From the NCBI RefSeq assembly GCF_007994075.1, contig NZ_VIWU01000001.1, positions 5,084,001 through 5,148,000 on the forward strand: DNA of 64,000 nt, written 5' to 3'. The notes beneath the pieces were generated by a model, which saw only the letters and a list, made by a program, of their open reading frames with translations, did no database searches and was not told where the DNA came from. Origin of the DNA: Pseudonocardia hierapolitana. Its GTDB lineage: Bacteria > Actinomycetota > Actinomycetes > Mycobacteriales > Pseudonocardiaceae. Below are positions 1 to 8,863 of this stretch, in pieces. The number at the start of each line of letters is the position of its first letter. Positions within the stretch are counted from its first letter, which is position 1. Both the position numbers and the translations under genes were made by a program.

Positions 1-689
1 CCGTCCACCACAGCAAGCGTGTTCTTCCGCGGCGAGATCGTCGCGGCGCAGAACACCTGCGCCGCACCGTCGGTGCGTCGGACGTCGAAGAATGCATCGG
101 CGATGGGATTGTCGATGTTGTGCACCGCGCCGGTCGCGATACCGGTCAGCCGCTCACGCACGTACGGGCTGATGGAGATGATGTGCGGATAACGCGCCCA
201 CGCGCGCGTCTCGATCCGTTTCCAGAGAAGTGCGCGCGGACGGGCCAACGAGGTACCCGAGACCCGGGTGTCGGCATGGATGAAACCGTGAATCGTCAGT
301 ACGCGCGGCGTGCCGATCGGCTCCATCATGATCCCGTAGGTGTCGTGCGCGTGCACGACATCGGGGCGGAGACCGCTGACATATTCGCGCAGGCGGCGGG
401 CGTCGCGCCCGAGCACCCCCGAGAGCAGGCGCGGGGCGGTCCACGGCAACCGGTGAATGCGCGCCGCACCCCAGTCATCGACCTGCACCGCGTCGACGCC
501 CCCGGTCGTCACGATGTGGAGGTCGAGATCGCGACGATCCCGCAGAGCGCCGCAGAGCACCACGCTCACACCCTCGACACCGCCGCGCGGCGCGCCCGGA
601 TCGACCGGGAACGCCGTGACGAGTACCAGCCTCACGCGAGTCACCGTGGTCTTGCCCCGTCCGGGCTCACAGCTTACCGGCATCGTCAT
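1..689 (-). CDS. Glycosyltransferase family 4, 3' part beyond the window
   Basis: GT4 enzymes move a sugar from a nucleotide donor onto a lipid-linked glycan at the cytoplasmic face of the membrane. About 229 residues are visible; most of the donor-binding half lies beyond base 1. Seen are the first GT-B strand (VRLVLVTAFPVDPGAPRGG), the acceptor-domain pieces RPDVVHAHDTYG and IISISPYVRERL, and the linker into the donor domain (FCAATISPRKNTLAVV). The ATG at 689 has a purine-rich AGGAAAAGGGGG upstream; an in-frame ATG at 683 is possible. It follows the Wzx gene on the same strand after 153 bases, so the two are probably co-transcribed. Family is secure; donor and acceptor sugars are unknown. 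Confidence 0.85.
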   Translation of the reverse strand, partial: MTMPVSCEPGRGKTTVTRVRLVLVTAFPVDPGAPRGGVEGVSVVLCGALRDRRDLDLHIVTTGGVDAVQVDDWGAARIHRLPWTAPRLLSGVLGRDARRLREYVSGLRPDVVHAHDTYGIMMEPIGTPRVLTIHGFIHADTRVSGTSLARPRALLWKRIETRAWARYPHIISISPYVRERLTGIATGAVHNIDNPIADAFFDVRRTDGAAQVFCAATISPRKNTLAVVD

Positions 690-842
690 CCACGCCCCCT
701 TTTCCTGGTATCTCCACCGATTGCGCGCGATCTCCTTCGGCGAAATCGGCCGGCGCATGCACGCCTGCGTACGGGAAGTCGGCAACGCGATTCGGATCGT
801 CAGCGGCGCTGCCGAGCCTGGCCACGTCCGAGCCCGAGACAG

Positions 843-2357
843 TCAATTGGTGCCCGAGCGCTGAACCCGTCCGGCGAGCCGCCGCGACCGGGCAACACGA
901 CAGATCGTGACCGCCATCGACGGGGCGGCGGCGGCGAGCACCGCGAGGTACACCACCAGGAACGCCACGGCGTCGAGCACGAGGAAGGCCACGGCGACGA
1001 CGATGCCGCGGGTGTCGGAGTGCAGGACGAGCTGTTCGAGTGCGTAGGCGGTCGCCGTGGCAGCGAGGCTGGCCACCATCGAGGGCAGCGTCGCGCGGAC
1101 GATCTGCAGGGTATGCACGCCGAGCGCCGATCGCGCCAGCCCGAGGCAGAGGACACCGACGACGAGTGCCGACACCGAGATCGCCAGGCCGACTCCGGGC
1201 AGGCCGAACGGCACGATCAGGACCAGCAGGGACAGCCCGAGCGCGAACTCCACGGCGGTCGCGAAGTTGATCAACGCTGTGCGGCCGCAGCCCTTGATCG
1301 CCTCCTCGCTGACCGACGCGAACGCCTTGCCGATTCCCAGCCCTGCCATGGCGACGAGCACGACCCCGGCCTCCCGCCACGGCTCGCCCAGCACCACGAC
1401 GGCGGCGGGTTCCCCGATCGCGAGCATGAGGCCGGACACCGGCGCCGCGCAGAAGGTGACCCAGCGCAGTGCCTTCAGGTAGGTCTGGCGTAACCGGTCC
1501 GGATCCGCCGCGATGTGGGAGAAGGCCGGGAAGAGGGCGTACGCCACCACGCTGATCATGACGTTGACCGGCAGCCGGGCGATGCGCAGGCCGTAGCGGT
1601 AGAAGCCGAGCGCCGCGGTGTCGAGGAGCCGACCGATCACCACCGGCTCAGCGGTGGTGCGGACCTGGCTGGCGACGTGGTCGATCAGCAGCGGGTAGCC
1701 GTAGCGCGCGAGCTGGCGCCACAGCGCCACCGAGGCCTTCGCCCGCCCCGGGCGCCACGAGACCAGCACCCACACGCCGACCAGCAACGTCACCGACGAC
1801 GCGTACGTGCCGATCACGAGGCTCCACACGCCGAGTCCCAGCGCGGCGCAGACCACGGCCACGACGGCGAAGGAGATCGAGACGGCCGGGCCGAGGACGA
1901 TGTTGCGCGACACGCTGAACTCGCGCTGGAGGAGTGCCTCGGGCACGTTCGTCAGCGAGTGGAGGAGCAGTCCCCCCGCGGAGGCGGCCGCGACGAGCCC
2001 GACCGTCGAGTCGCTGAACACGAGGCCGATCAGGGGTGCCGCTGCGAGCGCCCCGACGCTGATGAGCACGCCGCTCACCAGCGTCGCCCAGAACACCGTC
2101 TCCGCCGCCGCCTCGACGTCGCGCTGCCGGTTCACCAGTGCCGCGCGCAGGCCGCCCTCGGAGAACTCGACGAGGAGCGCGGTGAGCACCGTGCCCGCCG
2201 CGAAGATGCCGACCTCGGCCGGGCTCAGCAGGCGTGCGAGCACGATGGTGTGCAGGAGTGAGACACCCTGTGTGATGAACTGCGCGCCCGCGGAGGCCGT
2301 CGCCACGCGGGTGAGCTTCTTCCGCAGCTGCGTGCTGCCCGGCTGCGGTGTGTCCAC
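843..2357 (-). CDS. Wzx-type polysaccharide flippase
   Basis: Expected to flip undecaprenyl-pyrophosphate-linked repeat units across the plasma membrane (MOP superfamily). The 504-residue protein opens with the family hallmark AQFITQGVSLLHTIVLARLL at about residues 25-45. It then shows the usual series of about 12-14 hydrophobic helices, with EVGIFAAGTVLTALLVEF as helix 2 and basic loops between. Length is normal. GTG start at 2357 is preceded by GAGGGAG. It is the first gene of a minus-strand pair with the GT4 at the window edge, divergent from the pyruvyl transferase. It is one of three flippase-like proteins in the window (also 18389-20044 and 54122-55402), so its substrate cannot be assigned by position alone. 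Confidence 0.88.
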   Translation of the reverse strand: MDTPQPGSTQLRKKLTRVATASAGAQFITQGVSLLHTIVLARLLSPAEVGIFAAGTVLTALLVEFSEGGLRAALVNRQRDVEAAAETVFWATLVSGVLISVGALAAAPLIGLVFSDSTVGLVAAASAGGLLLHSLTNVPEALLQREFSVSRNIVLGPAVSISFAVVAVVCAALGLGVWSLVIGTYASSVTLLVGVWVLVSWRPGRAKASVALWRQLARYGYPLLIDHVASQVRTTAEPVVIGRLLDTAALGFYRYGLRIARLPVNVMISVVAYALFPAFSHIAADPDRLRQTYLKALRWVTFCAAPVSGLMLAIGEPAAVVVLGEPWREAGVVLVAMAGLGIGKAFASVSEEAIKGCGRTALINFATAVEFALGLSLLVLIVPFGLPGVGLAISVSALVVGVLCLGLARSALGVHTLQIVRATLPSMVASLAATATAYALEQLVLHSDTRGIVVAVAFLVLDAVAFLVVYLAVLAAAAPSMAVTICRVARSRRLAGRVQRSGTN

Positions 2358-2553
2358 CTGCTCCCTCGGGGGGTCGTGGGGATGGGTCGGCGTGGCTCGC
2401 TACGAAGCTCGCTGCGGCGGCCCGCGGCGTTAACACCACCGCGAGTCGTAGGTCACTCGGGTTTCCGGCTAACCGCTGCCGGCCGGAGAACGAGTAACAG
2501 CGGTCCGGCGAGTTCGGACGGGCAGGCACTTGATTTTGTCCCGCGGGAGTCCG
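2358..2553. promoter_or_regulatory. Divergent promoter region, wzx / pyruvyl transferase
   Basis: These 196 bases separate the divergent flippase and pyruvyl transferase genes and must contain promoters for both. I see no clear sigma-70 hexamers. The right end holds the ribosome site CGGGAG before the ATG at 2554. Confidence 0.4.
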
Positions 2554-3897
2554 ATGACGAGAAATGTGGACAATTCACCCGTTCGGGTCGTGGTGCAGAA
2601 CGGCGAGCACTGGATGCGCAACATCGGCGACCTGGCGATGCTCTCCGTCGCGCTGCGCCGCATGCGGGAGCACTGGTCCGGCGCGTCGCTGCACGTGATG
2701 ACCAGTGCGCCGGCCCTGCTGCGCGCCTACCACCCCGACATCCAGCCGGTCTCCGACGGCCGGATGCCCCGGTTCCTCGGGGAGCCGCTCGCCGCCGCGG
2801 GATCGCGGCTCGGGCTGGTCGTCGCGGGGCTCGCATCGATGGGATCGCTCCGTGCTCGCGAGGGGCTGCTGGGAGTCGTCGAGCGATTGCGCAATGCGCC
2901 GCGGGCCGCCCCGGTGACAACGTCCGCCGAGGTGAGCGACTCGGACGGCGCCGGACCGGACATTTCGAGCCGTCCGGCGGTGGAAGCGGCATTTCGGGAA
3001 GCGTCGCTCGTGCTCGCGATCGGCGGCGGATACATGAACGACGTCGATCCGTGGCAGTTCCACCGCACGCTCGACCTGCTGCACCACGGAATGCAGCGTG
3101 GTGTTCCCACGGCGATGGTCGGGCAGGGCTTCGGCCCGCTGACCGAGCCTTCGCTGGTGGCTCGGGCCGCCGAGGTGCTCCCCGGGGTGGACCTGATCGC
3201 GCTGCGGGAGGACCGGGTGGGGCCCGACCTGTTGGCCGGCCTCGGCGTGCCCGCCGACCGCATCGTGGTCACCGGCGACGACGCGATCGAGCTCGCGTAC
3301 GCGGTCCGCCAGGACGAGCTGGGCACCGGCCTCGGCGTCTGTCTGCGCGTCGCCGGCTACTCGCCGGTCGCCGTGCGGGCCCAGGAAGCCGTCGGACGGG
3401 CAGTCCGTGCGGTGGCGGGCGGGTTCGGCGCGCGGCTGGTCCCGTTGGTCATCTCGGAGCAGGGCGCGGAGGACAGGCGGTCCACCCTGCCGCTGGTGGC
3501 CGAGTACCTCGACGTGGCGCCGGTGCAGGGGCGGTTCGTGACTCCCGTCGAGGTCGCGCGCCGGGTCGGCGGCTGCCGGCTGGTCGTGACCGGCGCGTAC
3601 CACCTGGCGGTGTTCGCGCTCGCGCAGGGCATTCCCGTGGTTGGGCTGTCGTCGTCCCGCTACTACGACGAGAAGCTCCTCGGACTCGACGCGATGTTCG
3701 GCGGGGAGGGGTTGCACCTCGTCCGGCTGGACGACCCCGATCTCGAGGACCGGGTCGCGTCCGCGGCGCGGTCGGCGTGGGAGCGGGCACCGGCGCTCCG
3801 GTCCGGGCTGCGTGAGCGGGCGAGTGCCCAGATCGAGCGCGGCAAGGCGGCGTACGAGCGCGTCTTCTCGCTCGTCGACGATCCGTCGATACGCTGA
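2554..3897 (+). CDS. Polysaccharide pyruvyl transferase family protein
   Basis: Members of the CsaB/WcaK family add a ketal-linked pyruvate from PEP to a sugar, giving the polymer a negative charge. The 447-residue product has the family's N-terminal signature NIGDLAMLSVALRRM (about 23-37), the central LAIGGGYMNDVD loop, GQGFGPL, the second-domain LREDRVGPDLL, GDDAIELA, and the conserved C-terminal GAYHLAVFALAQGIPVVGL. The ATG at 2554 is preferred over an in-frame TTG at 2530 because CGGGAG sits just before it. The glycosidase-like gene starts 5 bases after its stop, so the two form an operon. Pyruvylation is the usual activity; the acceptor sugar is unknown. Confidence 0.85.
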   Translation: MTRNVDNSPVRVVVQNGEHWMRNIGDLAMLSVALRRMREHWSGASLHVMTSAPALLRAYHPDIQPVSDGRMPRFLGEPLAAAGSRLGLVVAGLASMGSLRAREGLLGVVERLRNAPRAAPVTTSAEVSDSDGAGPDISSRPAVEAAFREASLVLAIGGGYMNDVDPWQFHRTLDLLHHGMQRGVPTAMVGQGFGPLTEPSLVARAAEVLPGVDLIALREDRVGPDLLAGLGVPADRIVVTGDDAIELAYAVRQDELGTGLGVCLRVAGYSPVAVRAQEAVGRAVRAVAGGFGARLVPLVISEQGAEDRRSTLPLVAEYLDVAPVQGRFVTPVEVARRVGGCRLVVTGAYHLAVFALAQGIPVVGLSSSRYYDEKLLGLDAMFGGEGLHLVRLDDPDLEDRVASAARSAWERAPALRSGLRERASAQIERGKAAYERVFSLVDDPSIR

Positions 3898-3902
3898 TCC
3901 GG

Positions 3903-5309
3903 GTGCGTCACGCGCTGGTGCTCGTCGGCCTGTCGCTGGTCGTCGGCGTCGGTGCAACGTGCGCGCCGGTGCCAACGCTCCCCGTGACGCGAGGGCAGGC
4001 GGCATGCGACGAGGCGAAGATGCAGGAGCACAGGTACGTCAGCGCGGTCGACCCGAGCGGCCGGTACTTCACCGACCAGCACGGCGCACCGCTCCTGGTG
4101 TTCGGTGATTCCCCGTGGGCCGGGATGGTGCGGTGGTCACCGCAGCAGGCGGAGCTGTACTTCGCCGACCGCGAGGCGCGTGGCTTCAACGCGTCGATCA
4201 TCTCGCTGATCGGTGCGAGCGCGAACGGCGGGCCAGATGACGACGGTCGCACCGTCGACGGCCTCCTGCCGTTCGACGGCGACGACGTCACCCGGTGGAA
4301 CGAGGCGTACTGGCAGCGGGTCGACGAGTACGCCCGGTCGGCGTGCTCCCACGGGAACACCTTGTTCCTGTACCCGATCGACGGCTGGACCGCCGGCAAC
4401 GCGTTCCGGAACGCGACGCGTGAGGACGCCCGACGCTACGGCGAGATGGTCGCGAGCCGGTACGCGCGCTTCCCGAACATCGTCTGGATGGCCGGTGGAG
4501 ATCACTTCCCGAGCGACCTCCCCGGCCGGAACGATTCGCCGCCGGTGCACGACGAGCTGTTCGACGAGGTGCTCTCGGGCATCCGGTCGACGGGTGACAC
4601 CCGGCCGTTCTCGATACAGCTCGGGTACCCGGCATCGATCTCGACGGACAGCCCGCAGTGGTCGCCGCACGTCGACTTCAACTTCGTCTACACCTACCTC
4701 CCGACGTACCGGGCGGTGCTGGACGCGTACCGGCGCAACCGCCTGCCCGCCCTGCTGTCCGAGGCGAACTACGAGGGCGAGAACAACCTGCCCGGCACGC
4801 CGGTCACGGGCGACGAGGTGCTGCGCAGGCAGATGGTGTGGGCGCTCACATCGGGCTCGCCGGGCTACTTCTACGGCTCCGACGACTGGGAGTTCCTCCC
4901 CGGCTGGGAGGGGCGGCTGGACACGCCGGCGGTCGCTCAGCTGAGCCGGCTGCGTGAATTCTTCGCGTCTCTCGACTGGTGGACGCTCGTGCCGGACGAG
5001 TCGGCCGAGGTCCTCGTCGGCGGCCGCGGCGAACCGGTCGGCCCCGGTGCCGTGGTCGGGATCATGGGCAGCGACTACGTCACCGCGGCCCGGGCGGGTG
5101 GCTCGCTGGTGGCCTACGTCCCGACCGCGCGCACGATCACCGTGGACCCGACGAAGCTCGCACGCCCCACGGCCCGCTGGGTCGATCCCGCGGACGCGAC
5201 GGCACCGCCGGTGGAGGCCGCGATCGGTCCCTCCGGCACGGTCCCCACGCCCGGCCGCAACTCGGCGGGCGGCGCGGACTGGCTGCTGGTGCTCCCGCTT
5301 CAGGCGTAG
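3903..5309 (+). CDS. Secreted apiosidase-like (DUF4038/GH140-type) glycoside hydrolase
   Basis: A probable exported glycan-cleaving enzyme. The 468-residue protein starts at GTG 3903 with a signal peptide (MRHALVLVGLSLVVGVGATC; a cysteine at its end could allow lipidation). The DUF4038 opening follows (GRYFTDQHGAPLLVFGDSPW), then a TIM-barrel with PNIVWMAGGDH and PALLSEANYEGENN carrying likely catalytic acids. A C-terminal beta-rich domain resembles the Collagen_bind_2 module usually fused to DUF4038. It lies 5 bases after the pyruvyl transferase and overlaps the convergent aminotransferase by 10 bases. A secreted glycosidase inside a biosynthetic cluster suggests trimming or release of the polymer. 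Family is fairly sure; specificity is unknown. Confidence 0.75.
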   Translation: MRHALVLVGLSLVVGVGATCAPVPTLPVTRGQAACDEAKMQEHRYVSAVDPSGRYFTDQHGAPLLVFGDSPWAGMVRWSPQQAELYFADREARGFNASIISLIGASANGGPDDDGRTVDGLLPFDGDDVTRWNEAYWQRVDEYARSACSHGNTLFLYPIDGWTAGNAFRNATREDARRYGEMVASRYARFPNIVWMAGGDHFPSDLPGRNDSPPVHDELFDEVLSGIRSTGDTRPFSIQLGYPASISTDSPQWSPHVDFNFVYTYLPTYRAVLDAYRRNRLPALLSEANYEGENNLPGTPVTGDEVLRRQMVWALTSGSPGYFYGSDDWEFLPGWEGRLDTPAVAQLSRLREFFASLDWWTLVPDESAEVLVGGRGEPVGPGAVVGIMGSDYVTAARAGGSLVAYVPTARTITVDPTKLARPTARWVDPADATAPPVEAAIGPSGTVPTPGRNSAGGADWLLVLPLQA

Positions 5310-6595
5310 CGGCGGAAGACCGGCTTGACGGGGCGGCCGCCCATCCAGGGTGTGGGGTCGCCCGCGTCGAGTGCCTTGCGGTAGACGGTGCACGCCTGGG
5401 CGACGACCTCGACGGTGCGGTCGATGTCGTCGTCGGTGAGTGCCGCGCTGACCACGAACGACGGCCCGATCACCCCGCCGCTGAGCAGCTGGCGCAGGAA
5501 GAGGGTGCGGTAGGGCTGGGAGGGTTTGCCGTCGGCGTCGAGGGTGGCGAAGACGAGGTTGGACGCTCGCCCGCGGACCTGCACGTGATCGGCCACGCCG
5601 ATCCCGGCGGCGACGTCGCGCACGCCGGCGGCGAGGCGCTCGCCGAGGGCGTGGAGCCGGTCGGTGATGCCTTCTTCGGCGTAGGTGTCCATGACGGCCA
5701 TGGCGGCGGCGAGGGCGTGGGTCTCGGCGCCGTGCGTCGTCGACAGGAGGAAGACGCGTTCGTGCCGGCTGCGCAGCCCGCCGCGTTCCATGAGTTCGCG
5801 TTTGCCGGCGAGGGCGGAGACGGCGAAGCCGTTGCCGATGGCTTTGCCGAAGGTGGACAGGTCGGGGGTGATGCCGTAGACGCCTTGGGCGCCGTGTTCG
5901 GACCAGCGGAAGCCGGTGATCATTTCGTCGAAGACGAGGACGGCGTCGTGGCGGGTGGCGAGCTCGCGGACGCCTTCGAGGTAGCCGGGCGGAGGTTCGG
6001 TCTGGGTGGCGGCCTCGAGGACCACGCAGGCGACCTCGTGCTGCTCCAGCACCGATGACAGGGCGTCGAGGTTGCCGTAGGGGAAGGTGACGACGTCCTG
6101 TTGCGGGATGCCCGCCGACATGGGGGTGCCGGCGATGAACCAGTCGTCGGTGGAGAAGAAGGGATGGTCGCGGCACAGCGCGATGCAGCTGCGACCGGTG
6201 GCCGCCCGCGCGAGCCGCACGGCTGCGGTGGTGGCGTCGGAGCCGTTCTTGGTGAACTTGACCATCTCCGCCGTGGGCACGGTGGCGAGGAACCGTTCTG
6301 CGGCCTCGACTTCGATGGCGGCGGGGCGGACGAAGTTGCTGCCCTTGTCCAGCTCGCCGCGGACGGCTTCGATGACGCGGGGGTGGGCGTGGCCGAGTGC
6401 GACGGCGCGTAGGCCGGAGCCGTACTCGATGTATTGGTTGCCGTCGGCGTCCCAGACGTGGGCGCCGCGGCCGTGGGAGATCACGGGCGCCATGTCCTCG
6501 GGGTACTGGTCGTCGCCCTTGGCGTAGGTGTGGGCACCGCCGGGCACCGCGGCGTGCAGCCGCTCGTTCAGGGCGGCGGACCGGGGGAGCGCCAT
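5300..6595 (-). CDS. Class III PLP aminotransferase (GSA-aminomutase fold), copy 1
   Basis: Related to glutamate-1-semialdehyde 2,1-aminomutase, but its setting beside a sugar C-methyltransferase and a sugar nucleotidyltransferase suggests it makes an aminosugar or amino-acyl precursor. The 431 residues include GGAHTYAKGDDQYP (19-32), the PLP-binding NGSDATTAAVRLAR (117-130), VFDEMITGFR with the ring-binding Asp at 223, and the Schiff-base lysine 251 in STFGKAIGNGF. The ATG at 6595 overlaps the methyltransferase stop (TGATG), so translation is coupled. It is closely similar to the copy at 35051-36355, including an 80-base identical stretch. Aminotransferase activity is likely; an aminomutase role in haem synthesis is less likely in this context. 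Confidence 0.85.
   Translation of the reverse strand: MALPRSAALNERLHAAVPGGAHTYAKGDDQYPEDMAPVISHGRGAHVWDADGNQYIEYGSGLRAVALGHAHPRVIEAVRGELDKGSNFVRPAAIEVEAAERFLATVPTAEMVKFTKNGSDATTAAVRLARAATGRSCIALCRDHPFFSTDDWFIAGTPMSAGIPQQDVVTFPYGNLDALSSVLEQHEVACVVLEAATQTEPPPGYLEGVRELATRHDAVLVFDEMITGFRWSEHGAQGVYGITPDLSTFGKAIGNGFAVSALAGKRELMERGGLRSRHERVFLLSTTHGAETHALAAAMAVMDTYAEEGITDRLHALGERLAAGVRDVAAGIGVADHVQVRGRASNLVFATLDADGKPSQPYRTLFLRQLLSGGVIGPSFVVSAALTDDDIDRTVEVVAQACTVYRKALDAGDPTPWMGGRPVKPVFRRYA
6411..6490. repeat. 80-base identical repeat shared by the two aminotransferase genes
   Basis: These 80 bases, coding for the VISHGRGAHVWDADGNQYIEYG region of copy 1, match 36162-36241 without a mismatch in the same orientation, while flanking sequence differs at wobble positions. 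This points to recent duplication or gene conversion. Confidence 0.85.
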
Positions 6596-7818
6596 CACAC
6601 GAACTCCAGACGGGGGATCGGTACCACCAGGCGAGCGCCCCACTCGCGCGTGTAGGCGATCTGCTGGGCGATCTCGGCGCGCAGGTTCCAGGGCAGGATC
6701 AGGATGTAGTCGGGCCGCACCTCGGCGAGCCGCTCCGGCGGGTGGACCGGGATGTGCGTGCCGGGCAGGTGCATCCCGTGCTTGTGCGGGTTGCGGTCCA
6801 CGGTGAACGGCAGCAGGTCCTCCCGCACCCCGCAGTGGTTCAACAGGGTGTTCCCCTTGCCCGGGGCGCCGTACCCGGCCACCGACCGGCCCTCGCGCGC
6901 CGCAGTCAACAGGAACTCGAGCAGGCCCGCCTTCACCTCGAAGACCTCCTGGGCGAACCCGGTGTGGCCCTCGACGGTGTGCAGCCCGGCGGCCCGCTCG
7001 TCGGCGAGGACCTTCTCCACCATCTCCGACGGCCGTTGCTCGCCGGGCCGGGCGAGCACGCGCAGGGAGCCGCCGTGGGTGGACAGCTCCTCGACGTCGA
7101 CGACCGCGAGGCCGGCCGCCGCGAGGGCGGCCGCGGCCGTGCGCAGCGTGAAGTACGAGTAGTGCTCGTGGTAGATCGTGTCGTACTGCCGGCCCTCGAT
7201 GAGCCGCAGCAGGTGGGGGAATTCGAGCGAGACCGTCCCACCGTCCGCGACGAGCGCCCGCAGTCCGCGGACGAAGTCGAGCAGGTCGGGCACGTGCGCG
7301 AGCACGTTGTTGGCCACGACGAGGTCGGCGGGCCCGTGGCGCTCGGCGATTTCGGTTCCGGTTCGCTCGCCGAGGAACACCGACTCGGTCGGCACGCCAA
7401 GTGCCCGCGCCGCGTCGGCGACACCCCCGCACGGCTCGACGCCGAGCACCCTGATCCCCCGCGCGACGGCGTGCTGCAGGAGGTAGCCGTCGTTGCTCGC
7501 CGCCTCGACGACGAAGCTCCCCGCGCCGAGGCCCAGCCGCGCCGCCATGTCGTCGACGAAGCGACCGGCGTGGGCGACCCAGCTGTCGGAGTAGGAGGAG
7601 AAGTAGGCGTAGTCGGCCGTGAAGATCTCCTCGGCCGCGACGTGGGCAGGCAGCTGCACGAGCAGGCAGCGCTCGCAGATCCGCACGTGGAGCGAGTAGG
7701 TGGTCTCGGGCTCGTCGAGCTGGTCGGGCCGCAGGTAGCTCTCGCAGGGTGGAGACATCCCGAGGTCGACGAATGTGCGCGTCAGCGGCGCGGCGCACAG
7801 GCGGCACGCAGGGTTCAA
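6595..7818 (-). CDS. Sugar C-methyltransferase (zinc-binding, TylCIII/TcaB9 type), copy 1
   Basis: Uses SAM to methylate a ring carbon of a keto-deoxysugar nucleotide. The 407 residues contain an N-terminal zinc knuckle (CRLC at 5-8 and CERC at 48-51), the SAM-binding VVEAASNDGYLLQH (103-116), and the putative catalytic set known from TcaB9-like enzymes: Tyr 70 or nearby in TADYAYF, His 175 in NNVLAHVPD and Glu-His 218-219 in YHEHYSYF. The C-terminal domain has GYGAPGKGNTLLNH. TTG 7818 is chosen because GAGGAG lies 8 bases upstream and the next residues lead directly into the zinc knuckle. It forms a coupled pair with the aminotransferase and diverges from the nucleotidyltransferase. Confidence 0.88.
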   Translation of the reverse strand: MNPACRLCAAPLTRTFVDLGMSPPCESYLRPDQLDEPETTYSLHVRICERCLLVQLPAHVAAEEIFTADYAYFSSYSDSWVAHAGRFVDDMAARLGLGAGSFVVEAASNDGYLLQHAVARGIRVLGVEPCGGVADAARALGVPTESVFLGERTGTEIAERHGPADLVVANNVLAHVPDLLDFVRGLRALVADGGTVSLEFPHLLRLIEGRQYDTIYHEHYSYFTLRTAAAALAAAGLAVVDVEELSTHGGSLRVLARPGEQRPSEMVEKVLADERAAGLHTVEGHTGFAQEVFEVKAGLLEFLLTAAREGRSVAGYGAPGKGNTLLNHCGVREDLLPFTVDRNPHKHGMHLPGTHIPVHPPERLAEVRPDYILILPWNLRAEIAQQIAYTREWGARLVVPIPRLEFV

Positions 7819-7867
7819 CAGATGTCTCCTCGTAGGGTGCGGACCGACGCGGTCAAGGGCGAACTCG

Positions 7868-7910
7868 GCCCTCCGCCGTACACCGTTACGCCGGAGGGCG
7901 CGTGTAACGG
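7868..7910. promoter_or_regulatory. Interleaved inverted repeats in a divergent promoter
   Basis: The 156-base gap between the divergent C-methyltransferase and nucleotidyltransferase genes contains GCCCTCCG (7868-7875) paired with CGGAGGGC (7892-7899), and CCGTTAC (7883-7889) paired with GTAACGG (7904-7910). The two perfect palindromes interlock, so they cannot both form one simple hairpin. This looks like an operator for a dimeric regulator, or two alternative RNA structures. Confidence 0.45.
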
Positions 7911-7974
7911 CCCTCGTCGGCGGCCCGACTAGTGCGTCGGATACGGACGGTCGCGACGTGCAGGAGGTACAGCG

Positions 7975-8793
7975 GTGAAGGTCGTGCTCTTCTGCGGCGG
8001 CTACGGGATGCGCATGCGGGACGGGAGTTCCGACACCCCGAAGCCCATGGTGCCGGTCGGGCCGCGGCCATTGCTCTGGCACGTCATGCGCTACTACGCC
8101 CACTACGGGCACAAGGACTTCATCCTCTGCCTGGGGTACGGCGGGCACCACATCAAGCAGTACTTCCTCGACTACCAGGAGACCGGCTCCAACGACTTCG
8201 TCCTCCAGGGCGGGGAGGTGCGGCTGCTCACCAGCGACATCGCCGACTGGACGATCACGTTCGTCGACACCGGCCTCGAGTCGCCGATCGGGGAGCGGCT
8301 GCGCCGGGTGCGGCGCCTGCTCGATGGCGAGGAGATGTTCCTCGCGAACTACGCCGACGTGCTCACCGACGCCCCCATCGACGCGATGGTCGACCAGTTC
8401 GCCGCCACGCCCGACGCGGTCGGGCAGCTCCTCGCGGTGCCGCCGCAGGCGGCGTTCCACGTCGTCGAGGTGAACGACGGCAACCGCATCGAGGCGATCA
8501 CCGCGCTGAAGGACATGCGGCTGCAGGAGAACGGCGGGTACCTCGTGCTGCGGCAGGAGGTCTTCGACTACCTGCCCGAGAACTGTGACCTCGTGGCCGA
8601 CGCCTGCGCGGTGCTGGCCAAGGAGGGCCGCCTTGCCGCGTACCCGTACAGCGGGTTCTGGCAGCCCGCCGACACGCTGAAGGAGCGGATCGCGCTCGAG
8701 GCCATGTACCAGGCCGGCCACACGCCGTGGATGCCGTGGCGTACTGACCTGCCGGAGGCCACGGCGTCGGTGCTGGGCGCGGCGGCCCACTGA
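7975..8793 (+). CDS. rfbF: Glucose-1-phosphate cytidylyltransferase-like nucleotidyltransferase
   Basis: Predicted to activate a hexose-1-phosphate with CTP, as RfbF does when making CDP-glucose for CDP-deoxysugars. The 272 residues follow RfbF end to end: the nucleotide loop CGGYGMRMRDG (7-17; RfbF has GGLGTRLSEE), TPKPMVPVGPRPLLWHVM, the metal site NYADVLTD, and the C-terminal GFWQPADTLKERI. GTG 7975 follows GGAGG at good spacing. No CDP-glucose 4,6-dehydratase is found in the window, so the later pathway steps must be elsewhere or the product may be used differently. Nucleotidyltransferase is certain; CTP preference is inferred from similarity to RfbF. Confidence 0.82.
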   Translation: MKVVLFCGGYGMRMRDGSSDTPKPMVPVGPRPLLWHVMRYYAHYGHKDFILCLGYGGHHIKQYFLDYQETGSNDFVLQGGEVRLLTSDIADWTITFVDTGLESPIGERLRRVRRLLDGEEMFLANYADVLTDAPIDAMVDQFAATPDAVGQLLAVPPQAAFHVVEVNDGNRIEAITALKDMRLQENGGYLVLRQEVFDYLPENCDLVADACAVLAKEGRLAAYPYSGFWQPADTLKERIALEAMYQAGHTPWMPWRTDLPEATASVLGAAAH

Positions 8794-8863
8794 CGGGGAT
8801 CGTCAGAAGTCCAGCTCGCCGCTCCCAGCCTCGTGCCGAGGTCGAGCTGAGGCGGGGTTGCCA

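Noticed and set aside
120..1493. Plus-strand open frame across the first GT4 and Wzx genes
   Set aside because: Shadow of the two minus-strand genes; composition is Arg/His/Asp-rich and no motif is seen.
5300..7807. One long minus-strand protein covering aminotransferase and methyltransferase
   Set aside because: The upstream part is merely an open shadow frame; the methyltransferase is read in another frame and the aminotransferase starts at ATG 6595.
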